Assembly (NCBI RefSeq): GCF_006547065.1
Contig: NZ_CP041243.1
Location: 1,379,001-1,443,000, forward strand
DNA length: 64,000 nucleotides
Reading direction: 5' to 3'
From: Brevundimonas sp. M20
GTDB taxonomy: Bacteria > Pseudomonadota > Alphaproteobacteria > Caulobacterales > Caulobacteraceae
Made by a program: the position numbers and the translations under genes. Positions 44,891 through 54,039 of the stretch are shown here, one piece after another. Below the pieces are notes generated by a model. It saw nothing but the letters and a program-made list of their open reading frames with translations. It ran no database searches and was not told the DNA's origin. Positions within the stretch are counted from its first letter, which is position 1. The number at the start of each line of letters is the position of its first letter.

Positions 44891-46107
44891 GAACCTTTGA
44901 TCCCTACGCCGCGCGCGCGCAGTTCCCGATCCTGTCGCGGACGGTGAACGGCAAGCCGCTGGTCTATCTGGACTCGGCCGCGTCGGCGCAGAAGCCGCGG
45001 GCGGTGATCCACGCCCTGACGGCGGCGATGGAGGGCAGCTACGCCAACGTCCATCGCGGCCTGCACACGCTGGCGAATGAGACGACCGAAGCCTTTGAGG
45101 CCGCGCGCGAAAGCGTGGCGCGGTTCCTGAACGCCGAGAGCCCGGACAACATCGTCTGGACCAAGGGCGGGACCGAGGCGATCAATCTGGTCGCTAACGG
45201 CCTCGGCCTGTCCATCCAGCCGGGCGACGAGATCATCGTCACCCAGATGGAGCACCACTCCAACATCGTCCCCTGGCACCTGCTGCGCGAGCGGCGCGGG
45301 GCGGTGCTGAAGTGGATCCCGCTGCTGGACGACGGGTCGCTGGACATGGCGGCCTATGCAGACCTGCTGGGGCCGAAGACGAAGATCGTCGCGGTGACCC
45401 ACATGTCGAACGTGCTGGGCACCATCAACCCGGTGGTCGAGATCACCCGCATGGCCCACGCGGTCGGCGCCAAGGTGCTGATCGACGGCTGTCAGGGCGC
45501 GGTGCACGGCCTGCCGGACGTGCAGGCCATCGGCTGCGACTTCTACGCCTTCACCGGCCACAAGCTGTACGGCCCCACGGGCATCGGCGCCCTGTACGGC
45601 ACGACGGCCGCACTGGAGGGCCTGCCGCCCTATCAGGGCGGGGGCGAGATGATCGAGACGGTGGAGATGGAGCGCGTGACTTACGCGAAGCCGCCGCACC
45701 GGTTCGAGGCGGGCACGCCGCCGATCCTGGAGGCCATCGGTCTTGGCGCGGCCATCGAGTGGCTGAACCAGTACGACAAGGCCGCCATCGACGCCCATGA
45801 GCGCGCCCTGTACGAGCACGCCCGCGCGCGGCTGGACGGGGTGAATTGGCTGAAGGTGATCGGCGAGGCGGAAGGGAAGGGCGCGATCCTGACCTTCACC
45901 GTCGAGGGCGCCCACGCCCATGACATCGCCCAGGTGATGGATCGTTACGGCGTCGCGGTGCGGGCCGGACTGCACTGCGCGGAGCCGCTGGCCAAACGAT
46001 TTGGCCTGACGTCGAGCGCCCGGGCCAGCTTCGCCCTATATAATACGACCGAGGACGCCGACGCCTTCGCCGACGCCCTCATCAAGGCCCGTGAGTTCTT
46101 CGCATGA
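44869..46107 (+). CDS. sufS: Cysteine desulfurase SufS
   Basis: 412-residue class II cysteine desulfurase. The PLP lysine is Lys232 (FTGHKLYGP) and the persulfide Cys371 lies in RAGLHCAEPL, the fixed short-loop class II motif. It supplies sulfur to SufB, normally through SufE or SufU, neither of which is in the window. It overlaps sufD at its start and sufT at its end (ATGA). Confidence 0.96.
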   Translation: MADGSTVRTFDPYAARAQFPILSRTVNGKPLVYLDSAASAQKPRAVIHALTAAMEGSYANVHRGLHTLANETTEAFEAARESVARFLNAESPDNIVWTKGGTEAINLVANGLGLSIQPGDEIIVTQMEHHSNIVPWHLLRERRGAVLKWIPLLDDGSLDMAAYADLLGPKTKIVAVTHMSNVLGTINPVVEITRMAHAVGAKVLIDGCQGAVHGLPDVQAIGCDFYAFTGHKLYGPTGIGALYGTTAALEGLPPYQGGGEMIETVEMERVTYAKPPHRFEAGTPPILEAIGLGAAIEWLNQYDKAAIDAHERALYEHARARLDGVNWLKVIGEAEGKGAILTFTVEGAHAHDIAQVMDRYGVAVRAGLHCAEPLAKRFGLTSSARASFALYNTTEDADAFADALIKAREFFA

Positions 46108-46511
46108 CCGACCAGACGACCCCTGCTGAAGCCCCTGCCGTCGAACAGGACGATGACGGCGGCCGCGCGGCTGCTGTCGAGTCCGGCAAGATCAGCCAGC
46201 AGGAACTCGACCATCTGACCGACGGCATCATCGAGGCCCTGAAGTCGGTGTACGACCCGGAAATCCCGGTCGACATCTATGAGCTGGGCCTGATCTACAA
46301 GGTCGACCTGTCGGACGAGCGCGATGTGGCGGTCGAGATGACCCTGACCGCACCGGGCTGTCCGGTGGCCGGTGAAATGCCGATCTGGGTCGAACAGGCG
46401 GTGATGAAGGTCGAGGGCATCCGTTCGGCCCGCGCCGAGATCGTGTTCGACCCGCCGTGGGATCCCTCCAAGATGAGCGACGAAGCCAAGCTCGCGCTCA
46501 ATATGTTCTGA
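46104..46511 (+). CDS. sufT: SufT / MIP18-family (DUF59) Fe-S maturation factor
   Basis: 135 residues: a disordered acidic N-terminus (1-28), then the MIP18/DUF59 domain (SVYDPEIPVDIYELGLIYKV, TLTAPGCPVAGEMP). Cys86 is the conserved reactive Cys of the family. SufT assists Fe-S cluster maturation in bacteria and yeast/human homologues act in cytosolic Fe-S delivery. It sits between sufS and the small membrane protein. Confidence 0.92.
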   Translation: MTDQTTPAEAPAVEQDDDGGRAAAVESGKISQQELDHLTDGIIEALKSVYDPEIPVDIYELGLIYKVDLSDERDVAVEMTLTAPGCPVAGEMPIWVEQAVMKVEGIRSARAEIVFDPPWDPSKMSDEAKLALNMF

Positions 46512-46519
46512 GGACCGGG

Positions 46520-46834
46520 ATGAGTGCGTCGCCCTCGCACGGTCGCAGGATCAATGGATCGGCCTTCGGGATCGGTTTGGCGGCGTCCTATGCGCTGGCG
46601 GTCTCCTGTCTGGCCAGTTGGGCTGCGCTCCTCGGCTTTACGGATTTGCCGTTTCCCGCTGGGTTCTTGTCGTTCTGGCTGTTTCACCTGGTTTGGCTAG
46701 CCAGCATCGTTCTCATGTTCCGTCGGTTCGGGAAACGTGGCGCGCTTTCGTTAGTCCCTGTGCCTTTGTTTTTGGTACCCATCGCGTTCGTTGGGATGCT
46801 CTTTGCAGCGTGCAACGCAGGTTCCTGCGTATGA
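46520..46834 (+). CDS. Small integral membrane protein of unknown function in the suf operon
   Basis: 104 residues with three predicted membrane segments (about 17-40, 46-67 and 78-98). The second segment runs FPAGFLSFWLFHLVWLASIVLMF and the loop after it is basic (RRFGKRG). The ATG at 46520 follows AGGACCGGG, and the stop overlaps the sufA start (ATGA). Codon use has a lower third-position GC than its neighbours, so a later arrival in the operon is possible. I do not recognise it. Confidence 0.6.
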   Translation: MSASPSHGRRINGSAFGIGLAASYALAVSCLASWAALLGFTDLPFPAGFLSFWLFHLVWLASIVLMFRRFGKRGALSLVPVPLFLVPIAFVGMLFAACNAGSCV

Positions 46835-47244
46835 CGTTTGCTCCGTCTGGAAACCGCCAAGTGACCGATCTCACGACCACAGCCCGTCCGCGCCGCCCGC
46901 GCCCCGCGATCGTCACCCTGACGGACGCCGCCGCCGCGCGCGTGATCGAACTGACCGCCGACAAGCCGGTGAAGGGCCTGCGGGTCGGGATCAAGAACGG
47001 CGGCTGCGCCGGGCAGGAATACACCTTCGGCTTCGCCGAGGAGGTCGGCCCGCTGGATGAGGTGGTGACCGACAAGGGCGCGACCGTCGTGATCGAAGGC
47101 AAGGCGGTGCTGTACCTGATCGGGTCGGAGATCGATTTCGAGACGACCAAGCTGGCGTCGAAATTCGTGTTCCGGAATCCGAACCAGACGGACGCCTGTG
47201 GTTGTGGCGAGAGCGTCACCATCACCCCGCTGAAGGCCGACTGA
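46831..47244 (+). CDS. sufA: A-type Fe-S carrier SufA/IscA
   Basis: 137 residues of the HesB/IscA family, which carries Fe-S clusters to targets. The three cluster cysteines are Cys59 (NGGCAGQEY), Cys123 and Cys125 (DACGCGES). The ATG at 46831 overlaps the membrane-protein stop (ATGA). A GTG at 46861 would give a 127-residue protein nearer the usual length, so the first ten residues are doubtful. It ends the iron-sulfur operon, one base before metN begins. Confidence 0.92.
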   Translation: MTFAPSGNRQVTDLTTTARPRRPRPAIVTLTDAAAARVIELTADKPVKGLRVGIKNGGCAGQEYTFGFAEEVGPLDEVVTDKGATVVIEGKAVLYLIGSEIDFETTKLASKFVFRNPNQTDACGCGESVTITPLKAD

Positions 47245-47245
47245 C

Positions 47246-48235
47246 ATGATCCGCCTTGAAGGGGTGATCCGTCGCTATCGCAGCGCGGCGGGCGAGCGCG
47301 TGGCGCTGGACAGCGCGGATCTGGAGATCGCCAAGGGCGAGGTCTTCGGCGTGGTCGGCCGCTCGGGCGCCGGCAAGTCGACCCTGATCCGCACCATCAA
47401 CCGTCTGGAGACGCCGGACGCCGGCAAGGTGTTCGTGGACGGGCAGGAGATCACCGCCCTGAACCCGGGCGAGCTGCGCGCCGCGCGCCGCCGGATCGGC
47501 ATGATCTTCCAGCATTTCAACCTGCTGAACGCCAAGACCATCTTCGACAACGTGGCCTTCCCGCTGCGTCTGGAAGGACGACCCGAGGCCGAGGTGAAGG
47601 CCCGCGTGGTCGAGCTGCTGGAGCGGTTGGGCCTTTCGGAACACGCCAGCAAGCATCCGGCCCAACTGTCGGGCGGGCAGAAGCAGCGGGTGGGCATCGC
47701 CCGGGCGCTGGCCTGTGGGCCTTCGGTCCTGCTGTGCGACGAGGCGACCAGCGCGCTGGACCCGGAGACGACCGAGGACATTCTGACCCTGCTGGATCAG
47801 CTGAACCGGGAACTGGGGCTGACCATCGTTCTGATCACCCACCAGATGGAGGTGGTGCGTCGGGTCTGTGACCGCGTGGCCGTGCTGAAGGACGGCCGTA
47901 TCGTGGAGCAGGGCGCGACGGCGGATGTCTTCCTGCACCCGCAGCATCCGGTGACGAAGGCCATGCTGGCCGAGGGCGAGGAGGCGTTTGACGCCTCCGT
48001 CGTGCCGGCGGGCGCGAAGCTGGCCAGGCTGACCTTCCGCGGCGCCTCGACCTATGAGCCCGAGCTGAGCCGCGTCGCGCGCTCGGTGGGCGTGGACTAT
48101 TCGATCCTGTCGGGCCGGATCAGCCGTATCCGGGGCGAGCCCTACGGCCAGCTGGTCGTGGCCTTCACCGGCGGCGACGCCGGTGCCGCGATGGCGCAAC
48201 TGACCGACCGTGGCGTCAGGGTGGAGGCCGCCTGA
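47246..48235 (+). CDS. metN: Methionine ABC transporter ATPase MetN
   Basis: 329-residue importer ATPase. Walker A VVGRSGAGKST, signature QLSGGQKQRVG, Walker B LLCDEATSALD and H-loop LITHQME are intact. The C-terminal NIL domain (about residues 250-329) holds a regulatory methionine site seen in MetN proteins. It overlaps metI (TGATG). Regulation by methionine at the transporter is expected from the family. Confidence 0.95.
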   Translation: MIRLEGVIRRYRSAAGERVALDSADLEIAKGEVFGVVGRSGAGKSTLIRTINRLETPDAGKVFVDGQEITALNPGELRAARRRIGMIFQHFNLLNAKTIFDNVAFPLRLEGRPEAEVKARVVELLERLGLSEHASKHPAQLSGGQKQRVGIARALACGPSVLLCDEATSALDPETTEDILTLLDQLNRELGLTIVLITHQMEVVRRVCDRVAVLKDGRIVEQGATADVFLHPQHPVTKAMLAEGEEAFDASVVPAGAKLARLTFRGASTYEPELSRVARSVGVDYSILSGRISRIRGEPYGQLVVAFTGGDAGAAMAQLTDRGVRVEAA

Positions 48236-48891
48236 TGTTCGACAATGTCGATTGGGGCGAGATCGCCCGCGCCGGTCTGGACACCCTGCTGATGCTGGGC
48301 GGATCGCTTGTGCTGACGGTGGTGCTGGGCGTGCCGTTGGGCGTGCTGCTGTATCTGTCGGGCAAGGGGCGGCTGGCGGCCAATCCGGTGCTGAACGCCG
48401 TGCTGTCGTTCGTCGTGAACGTGCTGCGCTCGGTGCCCTTCATCATCCTGCTGATCGTAATGCTGCCGGTGACGGTACTGCTGGTCGGGACGTCGCTGGG
48501 CGTGGCCGGGGCCATCCCGCCGCTGGTCGTCGGCGCGGCGCCCTTCTATGCGCGACTGGTCGAGACGGCCCTGCGCGAGGTGGACAAGGGCGTTGTCGAG
48601 GCCACGCAGGCCATGGGCGGCTCCACCTTCCAGATCGTGACGCGCGCCCTGCTGCCCGAGGCGCTGCCGGGCGTCATCGCCGGTGCTACCGTCACCGCCA
48701 TCGCCCTGGTCAGCTACACCGCCATGGCGGGGGTCGTCGGGGCCGGTGGTCTGGGCGACCTGGCCGTGCGTTTCGGCTATCAGCGCTTCCAGACGGACGT
48801 CATGGTCGTGACCGTCGTCCTGCTGCTGGTGCTGGTTCAAATCCTTCAGATGATCGGCGACCGTCTGGTCACCGCCGTCTCCCACCGCTGA
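48235..48891 (+). CDS. metI: Methionine ABC transporter permease MetI
   Basis: 218-residue permease with about five to six membrane segments and the EAA loop ETALREVDKGVVEATQAMGGSTFQIV. This contacts the ATPase. It lies directly after metN and 24 bp before metQ. Confidence 0.95.
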   Translation: MFDNVDWGEIARAGLDTLLMLGGSLVLTVVLGVPLGVLLYLSGKGRLAANPVLNAVLSFVVNVLRSVPFIILLIVMLPVTVLLVGTSLGVAGAIPPLVVGAAPFYARLVETALREVDKGVVEATQAMGGSTFQIVTRALLPEALPGVIAGATVTAIALVSYTAMAGVVGAGGLGDLAVRFGYQRFQTDVMVVTVVLLLVLVQILQMIGDRLVTAVSHR

Positions 48892-48915
48892 TCGCTCCCC
48901 CGGAAGGCTCAAGCC

Positions 48916-49719
48916 ATGATCCGTCGTTCGCTCCTGCTCTCCGCCGCCGCCCTGCTGACGCTCGCTGCCTGTGGCGCGGGGGGTGAGAAACGCGGGGAGG
49001 GCGGCGCCCTGATCGTCGGCGCGACCGCCGTGCCGCACGCCGAAATCCTGGAGGTCGTGAAGCCGATCCTCGCCGCCGAGGGCGTGCCGATCGAGATCAA
49101 GGTGTTCAACGACTACGTTCAGCCGAACGTGCAGCTGGCCGAAAGCCGGCTGGACGTGAACTACTTCCAGACCAAGCCGTATCTGGACGAATTCAACGCC
49201 GCGCGCGGGACCAATCTGATCACGGTGGCGGGCGTGCACGTCGAGCCGCTGGGGCTGTATTCGAAGAAGCATAACGCGCTGGCGGCCCTGCCCAACGGCG
49301 CGCAGATCGTGCTGCCGAACGATGCGTCGAACACGGGGCGTTCGCTGCTGCTGCTTCAGGCGGCGGGGCTGATCACCCTGCGGGACGGCCAGAACCCGTT
49401 GCAGACGGTGCGCGACATCACCGGCAACCCCAAGGGCTTCGTGTTCCGCGAGGTTGAGGCGGCGACCATCCCGCGCATCCTGCCGCAGGTTGATGCGGCG
49501 GTGATCAACACCAACTACGCCCTCGACGCGGGCCTGAAGCCGCGCACCGACGCCCTGTCGCTGGAAGGCGCGGACAGTCCCTACATCAACTATCTGGTGG
49601 CCCGCCCTGACAACCAGAACGACCCGCGCGTGCAGGCGCTGGCCCGCGCCCTGCGCAGTCAGGCGGTGAAGGACTTCATCGCGCGGAAGTATGATGGGGC
49701 GGTGATTCCGGCGGCTTAG
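48916..49719 (+). CDS. metQ: Methionine-binding lipoprotein MetQ
   Basis: 267-residue substrate-binding lipoprotein. The lipobox LTLAACGAG places the lipidated Cys at 19. The mature part is a NlpA/MetQ-type fold with YVQPNVQLAESRLDVNYFQTKPYLDEFN and the C-terminal NTNYALDAGLKPR block. It delivers methionine to MetNI. The stop is followed at once by the GGATTAG repeat. Confidence 0.95.
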   Translation: MIRRSLLLSAAALLTLAACGAGGEKRGEGGALIVGATAVPHAEILEVVKPILAAEGVPIEIKVFNDYVQPNVQLAESRLDVNYFQTKPYLDEFNAARGTNLITVAGVHVEPLGLYSKKHNALAALPNGAQIVLPNDASNTGRSLLLLQAAGLITLRDGQNPLQTVRDITGNPKGFVFREVEAATIPRILPQVDAAVINTNYALDAGLKPRTDALSLEGADSPYINYLVARPDNQNDPRVQALARALRSQAVKDFIARKYDGAVIPAA

Positions 49720-49721
49720 GA

Positions 49722-49823
49722 GGGATTAGGGACTGGGGATTAGGGATTAGGGATTAGGCGGTTCGACGGTCGCACCGACGGCTGACGTGCGCCCAGACAA
49801 CCTAATCCCCAGTCCCTAATTCC
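49722..49823. repeat. GGATTAG heptamer array with a 23-nt inverted copy
   Basis: The left arm (49722-49744) continues as GGATTAG heptads to about 49758. The right arm (49801-49823) is its inverted complement with one mismatch in 23. The spacer is 56 bp. The right arm includes the stop codon of plsC (TAG at 49816-49818), so the repeat forms the end of that gene. It could fold as a bidirectional terminator, though it lacks a T-run. Confidence 0.8.
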
Positions 49824-50586
49824 TGACTTTCCGGGTTTTGTCCGGCGCTTCAACCTGCACCGCCGCTGTGACCGGTGCGCCCGTCGCCTCCGCGATCAGT
49901 TCTGCGGTGCGGCCTTCGACGGCGGCCTCCAGCCGGGCGAGGAACTCGTCCTTGGGCAGGCCGACGGGGATGGGGTCGAGGAACTCCAGCGTGGCTGTGC
50001 CCGCCGTCTTTTTGAACGCCTCCTGTGACCAGAACAGACCCAGGTTGGTGGCCAGCGGCACGACCGGCATGTTGAAGTCGCGGTACATGTGCCAGACGCC
50101 CGAGCGATAGCGGTATTTCTCGCCGATCCTTGCCAGATGGCCCTCCGGGTAGATGAGGATCTTGCGGCCCTCGGCATGGGCGTCGGCGGCGCGGTGTTTC
50201 AGGGCGTCGCGGGCTTCACGGCCGCCGCAGCTGTTGACCACGATGGCGCCCAGCTTGCGCAGGACCGTGCCCAGCAGCGGAAACTTCTCCAGATGGTCGC
50301 CGGTGACGAAGGCGAGGTCGTGGAAGCGGTCGTAGGTGGCGAAGCCGTCGCCCCAGCTCTGGTGCTTGGAGGCGATGATGAAGGCGCCCTGCGGCAGGCG
50401 GTCCTCGCCCCGGTAACGGATACGGATGCCGGCAAGCACACGCATGGCCCAGACCATGCGCCGGACGTAGCGGCGGATGATCCAGCCGGTCGCCTTGCGC
50501 CCCGGAGCCAGCGCCGCGACGCTGGCGGCGAGGGTGTAGAGGATGGACAGCGACCAGTAGGCGATCGCGAAGGCGAAGCTGCGCAT
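49816..50586 (-). CDS. plsC: 1-acyl-sn-glycerol-3-phosphate acyltransferase
   Basis: 256 residues. The acyltransferase HX4D motif is KHQSWGD (His75, Asp80), motif III reads YPEGHLA where FPEGT is more common, and VPLATNLG matches motif IV. It has an N-terminal membrane segment and transfers an acyl chain to lysophosphatidate in phospholipid synthesis. The last codons (RN and stop) come from the GGATTAG repeat, so the C-terminus may differ from relatives. Confidence 0.92.
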   Translation of the reverse strand: MRSFAFAIAYWSLSILYTLAASVAALAPGRKATGWIIRRYVRRMVWAMRVLAGIRIRYRGEDRLPQGAFIIASKHQSWGDGFATYDRFHDLAFVTGDHLEKFPLLGTVLRKLGAIVVNSCGGREARDALKHRAADAHAEGRKILIYPEGHLARIGEKYRYRSGVWHMYRDFNMPVVPLATNLGLFWSQEAFKKTAGTATLEFLDPIPVGLPKDEFLARLEAAVEGRTAELIAEATGAPVTAAVQVEAPDKTRKVRN

Positions 50587-50624
50587 GGATTTACTATGCC
50601 GCGATCTGGCGACGGGCCAAGAGA

Positions 50625-51680
50625 TCAGGCTGCCTGCTCAAGAGCTTCGGCCGAGGTGACGCGGTTCCGGCCCGCCCGCTTGGAGGCGTACAGGGCGCTG
50701 TCGGCGCGTTCCAGCAGGCTGGTGTGAGTGTCGCCCGGCTGGCGCACGGCGAAGCCGGCGGAGATGGTCACGGCGCCCAGTTCGTCATTGGTCGAGCGAC
50801 GACGCAGCGAGCGCGAGGCGATCTCCTTGCGGATAGCCTCCAGCGCGATGGCGACCTGGCGGGCATCCTCGCGCGGGAAGATCAGGGCGAACTCCTCGCC
50901 GCCGTAGCGGGCGGCGACGCGGGGCGCCTGACCGAAACGACCGATGACGCTGGCGACATAACGCAGGACCTGATCGCCGGTCTGGTGGCCCCAGGTGTCG
51001 TTGAAGCGCTTGAAGTGATCGACATCGAGCACGGCCAGCACCAGCGGTTCGCCGGTGGTCTCGGCCTGTTCGCAGGCGGCGATCAGATGCTCGTCAAAGG
51101 CCTTGCGGTTGGCCAGATTGGTCAGGGCGTCGGTCATCGCATCGCGACGGACCTGTTCCAGATGCTCGCGCAGACGCGCGACCTCGCGGGTGGAGGCGTC
51201 CAGCTTCTTCTCCAGCGTCTCGTTCTCGCGCTGGATGCGGCGGGTGGCGGTGGTCAGGCCGCCGACGATGGTCTTCAGGGCCGCGCCGTCACCGGCGGTC
51301 TCGATGCTGGTGGCGGCCTTGTCCAGCGTCTGGCCGTAGGCGGACTGGGACTTGTGGGCGCGCGAAATGGCGTCGGCGACGCTGGACAGCTCGCGGTCGA
51401 GCACGCGACCGGCGTCACGGATTTCCTCGGTCAGGCGGCCGCGCGGCAGGTACTCGGCGGCCAACATGTCGGCCACGGCCTCGGTGAAGGGCTCCCGGGC
51501 GCCCAGCATGCGCTGCATCTCGCGACCCAGAGCGCTTTCGGGGTCGCCGAGATAGTGAAGCCAGAGCTCGAAATTGAGCGGGGTCGGCCAGACGCCCGCG
51601 GTCTCCATCTCGTCGATCACACGACGCGACAGCCCGTAGGCTTCGGGACTCCGAAGCGTGGTTTCGACCGGCAAGGTCAT
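50625..51680 (-). CDS. GGDEF diguanylate cyclase, coiled-coil type
   Basis: 351 residues. An N-terminal helical part (ending in a coiled coil at about 145-180) leads into a GGDEF domain with the active loop GGEEF at 260-264 and DVDHFKRFND. The product would be c-di-GMP. The inhibitory I-site (RxxD upstream of the loop) is absent, reading QAPR at 251-254. The architecture resembles Caulobacter DgcB. No membrane segment is present. Confidence 0.92.
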   Translation of the reverse strand: MTLPVETTLRSPEAYGLSRRVIDEMETAGVWPTPLNFELWLHYLGDPESALGREMQRMLGAREPFTEAVADMLAAEYLPRGRLTEEIRDAGRVLDRELSSVADAISRAHKSQSAYGQTLDKAATSIETAGDGAALKTIVGGLTTATRRIQRENETLEKKLDASTREVARLREHLEQVRRDAMTDALTNLANRKAFDEHLIAACEQAETTGEPLVLAVLDVDHFKRFNDTWGHQTGDQVLRYVASVIGRFGQAPRVAARYGGEEFALIFPREDARQVAIALEAIRKEIASRSLRRRSTNDELGAVTISAGFAVRQPGDTHTSLLERADSALYASKRAGRNRVTSAEALEQAA

Positions 51681-51789
51681 GCGGAATTCTTCCCCGATGC
51701 GTATCGCTCCTGACGAGCGACGCGGGCGAAACGCTAGACCGAAGACAGGTAACGAGGGGTTAAGCGTAACCGCCGTTCGGCGGAAAAGC

Positions 51790-53406
51790 TCAGCCCCTGA
51801 TCGTCACCGGACGGCGCAGGAAGGCGGGGATTTCGGCATCACCGAACGGTCGGCCATTGCCTGAGCGGGGCGCCTCCGGAGCGGCGGCTTCGCGCGATTC
51901 GGCGTTACGCTCCCGGTCACGACCCCGGCCACGCTCACGGCGCGGCTCGCGCGGGGCGGGCGGCTCAACGGAGGCCTCGGCCTCGACCAGATCGGCGACG
52001 GCGGTTTGGGCCACCGGAGCGGCTTCGACCGGAGTGTCCACGGCGGGCTTGGCGCCGCGACGGCTGCGCGTGCGGCGGGCGGGCGCGGCGTCCTCGGCGG
52101 CGAGGGGCGCCGGAGCGACTTCGGTCGCGGGCTGTTCGCCGAGGGCCTCGGGCGCGGCATCCTCGTGACGGGGCGCGCGGGCCGGGCGGTCGCCACGGCC
52201 GCGGGCGCGCTTTTCGCCGCGACCGCCGTCGCGTCCGCCGTCACGGCGGGGCGCATCCTTGATGGCGGCGAAGTCGATGCCGTCCAGGACCAGTTCTTCC
52301 GGGTCCTTCTTGATCAGCTTCAGCACCTTGTCCAACGCCTTGTCGTCGGCCGGGGTGACGATCATGAAAGCCTGCCCCAGCTTGCCGGCCCGACCAGTGC
52401 GGCCGATGCGGTGCACATAGTCGTCGGCGTGGTGCGAGACGTCGTAGTTGAAAACGTGGCTGACATCCGGGATGTCGAGGCCGCGCGCGGCGACGTCGGA
52501 GGCGACCAGAATCTTCAGTGCGCCCGAACGGAAGTCCGCCAAGGTCTTCATGCGCAGCGACTGGTCCAGATCGCCGTGGATCGGGGCGGCGTCGAAGCCG
52601 TGGGTCTTCAGAGACTTGGCGACGATGTCGACTTCCGACTTGCGGTTACAGAAGACGATGCCGTTCTTCACGTCCTCGCGGCCCACCAGGGCGCGCAGGG
52701 CGGTGCGTTTGGCCTTGGGGTCCGAGGTCGGGATGCGGACGATATACTGGGTGATGGTGTCGGCGGTCATGGCCGGACGCGAGGCCTCGATCCGGGTCGG
52801 ATCCTTGAGGAACTGCGTGGTCAGGCGGGTGATTTCCGGCGGCATGGTGGCCGAGAAGAACAGGGTCTGGCGCTTGGGCGGCGTCAGTTTGAAGATTTTC
52901 TCGATGTCCGGGATGAAGCCCATGTCCAGCATGCGGTCGGCTTCGTCGATGACCATCAGCTCCACGCCGGTCAGCAGCATCTTGCCGCGCTCGAACAGGT
53001 CGATCAGGCGGCCCGGGGTGGCGATCAGCACGTCCACGCCCTTGTTCAGGGCGGCGACCTGGTCGCCCATGGAGACGCCGCCGATCAGCAGCACCCAGTT
53101 CAGCTTGGTGCCCTTGGCGTATTTGGCGAAGCTTTCGGCGACCTGGTCCGCCAGTTCGCGGGTCGGGGCCAGCACCAGGGCGCGGGGCATGCGGGCGCGG
53201 GCGCGGCCCGACTGCAGCCGGTCGATCAGGGGCAGGGTGAAGGCGGCGGTCTTGCCGGTGCCGGTCTGGGCGATGCCGAGCACGTCGCGCCCGGCGAGGG
53301 CCACCGGAATGGCGGCGGCCTGAATGGGGGTGGCGGTCGTATAGCCGGTATCGGCGACCGCTTGCAGGGTCGTGGGCGAGAGGCCCAGTTGCGAAAATTC
53401 AGTCAT
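51790..53406 (-). CDS. rhlE: DEAD-box RNA helicase, RhlE-like
   Basis: 538 residues. Motif I AQTGTGKT, Ia PTRELA, II VIDEADRMLDMG, III SAT and VI HRIGRTGR are all present. The C-terminal tail after about residue 390 is Arg/Ala/Glu-rich, low-complexity and disordered, similar in style to the RNase E tail. RhlE-type helicases act in ribosome assembly and RNA turnover; some associate with the degradosome. The upstream gap (53407-53646) is AT-rich by local standards near the start of the next gene. Confidence 0.92.
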   Translation of the reverse strand: MTEFSQLGLSPTTLQAVADTGYTTATPIQAAAIPVALAGRDVLGIAQTGTGKTAAFTLPLIDRLQSGRARARMPRALVLAPTRELADQVAESFAKYAKGTKLNWVLLIGGVSMGDQVAALNKGVDVLIATPGRLIDLFERGKMLLTGVELMVIDEADRMLDMGFIPDIEKIFKLTPPKRQTLFFSATMPPEITRLTTQFLKDPTRIEASRPAMTADTITQYIVRIPTSDPKAKRTALRALVGREDVKNGIVFCNRKSEVDIVAKSLKTHGFDAAPIHGDLDQSLRMKTLADFRSGALKILVASDVAARGLDIPDVSHVFNYDVSHHADDYVHRIGRTGRAGKLGQAFMIVTPADDKALDKVLKLIKKDPEELVLDGIDFAAIKDAPRRDGGRDGGRGEKRARGRGDRPARAPRHEDAAPEALGEQPATEVAPAPLAAEDAAPARRTRSRRGAKPAVDTPVEAAPVAQTAVADLVEAEASVEPPAPREPRRERGRGRDRERNAESREAAAPEAPRSGNGRPFGDAEIPAFLRRPVTIRG

Positions 53407-53646
53407 GGGTCCTTGGGACTATGGAAGGACGTCCCGCGCATCGGGTCGTCGTGCGATGTCTCGGAACCGCCCTGTGCCGTGGGCGAGCGGGCGGCGCGAA
53501 TTCGCCAGTCCTGTCCCGTAACGTTGGCCGCATATAGAAGCCCCTGCGCCATAGTCAACTATTCGTGTCGCGCGGATCGGGGGTTGGCATTGCGTTACAG
53601 GCTGTTAATAGTCCGCCCGGGAAGGGTCTTTGAGAGGGTATCCAGC
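53407..53646. promoter_or_regulatory. Divergent promoter region of helicase and small secreted protein genes
   Basis: 240 bp between two divergent starts, expected to hold both promoters and a leader for the helicase. I see no clear -35/-10 pair or RNA motif. Confidence 0.3.
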
Positions 53647-54009
53647 ATGCTTCGCACGCTTGCTGCAGCGACGATTGCTGTCGTGTGTCTGGCGGCTACG
53701 CCGGGCCAGGCCGACATGAACGCCGCATTCGGCAACACTGTGCTGTCCCGCTATGCGGACGGTGGTTGGGTTAAACATTACTTCGACGCCGACGGGTCCT
53801 ACCGCTCGCGCTGGTCGGACGGCACGAACCTGACGGGCCGCTGGCGCGTGCAGGGCAGCCGCGTCTGCCTGAACAACATCCGTCCGCGTTTCCTCTGGAT
53901 CGACAGCTTCTGCCAGGAGATGATCGACGCGGACGTGGGCGACACCTGGCACTCGCGCGACCCGCTGGGCCGCCGTGTCCAGAACGTGCTGGTCGCGGGC
54001 CGCCAGTAG
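53647..54009 (+). CDS. Small secreted protein of unknown function
   Basis: 120 residues with a signal peptide (about 1-22, MLRTLAAATIAVVCLAATPGQA). The mature part is rich in Trp/Arg/Asp, YADGGWVKHYFDADGSYRSRWSDGTNLTGRW, with two cysteines (RVCLNNIRP, DSFCQEM) that may form a disulfide. The repeated D-G-x-Y pattern suggests a small beta fold. Family not recognised. It is closed by its own terminator. Confidence 0.75.
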   Translation: MLRTLAAATIAVVCLAATPGQADMNAAFGNTVLSRYADGGWVKHYFDADGSYRSRWSDGTNLTGRWRVQGSRVCLNNIRPRFLWIDSFCQEMIDADVGDTWHSRDPLGRRVQNVLVAGRQ

Positions 54010-54039
54010 GTTCGGCCGACAGTCAGGGCTGAAACATCG

